A DNA stretch of 55,202 nucleotides, from the NCBI GenBank assembly GCA_013298815.1, contig JAAFJF010000017.1, forward strand, positions 1-55,202. Reading direction: 5' to 3'. This stretch comes from Polaromonas sp. Its GTDB lineage: Bacteria; Pseudomonadota; Gammaproteobacteria; Burkholderiales; Burkholderiaceae_C. Below are positions 54,381 to 55,202 of the stretch, piece by piece. A program made the position numbers and the translations under genes. The first letter of the stretch is position 1; each line of letters begins with the position of its first letter. Below the pieces are notes generated by a model. It had not been told where the DNA came from and searched no databases. It was given only the letters and a program-made list of their open reading frames with translations.

Positions 54381-55181
54381 TCATCGTTGTTTAGCTTTCT
54401 TGTCAGGCAAGATCGTTGCTTTGCGCCAGCTGGCGCTGAAGCGGGCATGTGATTTGTCCATGTGCGCATGCATCGCCGTACGGGCGGCTGCCGCGTCGTG
54501 GGCTTGGATGGCTTCCAAAATGGCGCTGTGCTCGGCGATGGCGGCTTGCCAGGATTGCAGGGTTTCAAAATAACCGACCAGACGCTCAAAAATTGGGCCA
54601 CGACGAGAATCCCAAAAGCTTTGCACCGTGTCTATCAGCACCTCGTTGCCACTGGCCTGCACGATGGCGGTGTGAAAAGCACGGTCGCCATCCAGCGGCA
54701 GCACGCCATCGGCGGCCTCGGTTTGCATCATGCGCAGGGCTTTGCCCATGGCGTCGATGTCTTTGCGTTTGGCTTGCAGGGCGGCGATGGCCGCCGTTTC
54801 ACCCTCCACCACGCGGCGGGCGCGGATCAGCTCCAGCGGGCCCCATTCGGCTTTATTTTCGGATAAAAGAGCATTTTCACTCTCATTTATGCCAATAGCC
54901 GGCGTATTTATTGCCTGATCTGCTATATTATTAATAGCATTGATATTACTTCTGTCCAGCGCATAAATACCCGAGCCGGTGCGCACCTCGACCCAGCCCT
55001 CCACCTCCAAAGCGATCAAAGCTTCGCGCACCGATGAGCGGCTGACGCTGAGCTGCTTGGCCAAATCGCGCTCTGCCGGCAGCCTGCTTCCCACGGCAAA
55101 TTCGCCCGACAGCATGCCTGCGCGTAGTTGCTCGGCTATTTGGCGGTACAGGCGTTGGGGTTCGACGGCAATTAAAGGCAT
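54381..55181 (-). CDS. GntR/FadR-family transcription regulator
   Basis: 266 residues. Winged helix domain about 8-75 (LYRQIAEQLRAGMLSG, LPAERDLAKQLSVSRSSVREAL); FCD ligand domain about 115-245 (RARRVVEGETAAIAAL, DRAFHTAIVQASGN, HSAILEAIQAHD). The linker is long and begins with a 43-bp repeat-encoded peptide AINNIADQAINTPA (residues 82-95). It probably controls the adjacent dehydratase/dehydrogenase genes in response to a sugar acid, by analogy with UxuR/ExuR/LldR-type proteins; the ligand is not known. Confidence 0.9.
   Translation of the reverse strand: MPLIAVEPQRLYRQIAEQLRAGMLSGEFAVGSRLPAERDLAKQLSVSRSSVREALIALEVEGWVEVRTGSGIYALDRSNINAINNIADQAINTPAIGINESENALLSENKAEWGPLELIRARRVVEGETAAIAALQAKRKDIDAMGKALRMMQTEAADGVLPLDGDRAFHTAIVQASGNEVLIDTVQSFWDSRRGPIFERLVGYFETLQSWQAAIAEHSAILEAIQAHDAAAARTAMHAHMDKSHARFSASWRKATILPDKKAKQR
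54896..54938 (-). repeat. 43-bp repeat, coding copy in the FadR-type regulator
   Basis: Minus-strand reading matches the 45921-45963 copy at 33 of 43 positions by hand count without gaps. It starts on a codon boundary in the linker between the DNA-binding and ligand domains. The TAG codon is CAG. Flanking linker sequence is low in complexity. Confidence 0.85.
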
Positions 55182-55202
55182 GTGCAGATTTTACGCGAAC
55201 TG

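Noticed and set aside
1-55202. tRNA, rRNA, CRISPR array, prophage or insertion sequence
   Set aside because: No spaced direct-repeat array, no cloverleaf or rRNA segment and no transposase, integrase or phage protein was recognised; a tRNA scan would be needed to be certain.

Overview
The window looks like chromosomal DNA of a betaproteobacterium of the order Burkholderiales, probably close to Comamonadaceae. The basis is the metX-metW pair, the divergent amgK/lptD arrangement followed by surA and ksgA, a MetH split so that the homocysteine domain stands alone, a SlmA-type TetR regulator, and the overall protein style. This placement is inferred from gene content, not from a 16S gene. I see no tRNA, rRNA, CRISPR array, phage module or transposase gene.

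Layout. 1-3.5 kb: alanine racemase (cut by the window edge), lysophospholipid transporter lplT and an EamA exporter. 3.5-27.2 kb: a surface-polysaccharide island. It holds five large multi-domain glycosyltransferases, a Wzm/Wzt ABC exporter whose ATPase has a C-terminal glycan-binding domain, a coiled-coil methyltransferase resembling chain-terminating WbdD proteins, GDP-mannose enzymes (manC, gmd), a polyprenyl-phosphate-type GT2, several small helper ORFs and a secreted protease. The predicted product is a mannose- or 6-deoxyhexose-containing O-polysaccharide made on the cytoplasmic face and exported by the ABC pathway; no Wzx/Wzy is seen. The 14-20.3 kb part is visibly AT-richer than the flanks, which suggests acquisition by transfer. 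27.2-30.4 kb: metX, metW, chrA. 30.5-34.3 kb (minus strand): YidB-like protein, MFS transporter, rsmE, amgK-like kinase. 34.3-38.9 kb: lptD-surA-ksgA. 38.9-40.1 kb: a barnase/barstar-type secreted RNase and its inhibitor. 40.4-45.9 kb: maeB, metH N-terminal subunit, recQ. 46-51.6 kb: a twin AAA+ ATPase, slmA, and ahpC-ahpF with a candidate OxyR site. 51.6-55.2 kb: a sugar-acid catabolic set (Ldh_2 dehydrogenase, galactarate/altronate dehydratase, GntR/FadR regulator).

The most unusual signal is a 43-bp repeat family with eight recognisable copies, four intergenic and four inside genes (alr, two glycosyltransferases, the FadR regulator). All four coding copies are read in the same frame and give an A-I-N-K-I-A-x-x-A-V-N-T-L-A-like peptide. 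The UAG present in three of the four intergenic copies is a sense codon in every coding copy. Other notable signals are an 11-C homopolymer in the protease gene that could switch it on and off, a 21-bp tandem repeat encoding heptads in the putative chain-length-controlling methyltransferase, and a shared SxSW[RK][VI][TS]xP[LF]R module on four polysaccharide proteins.
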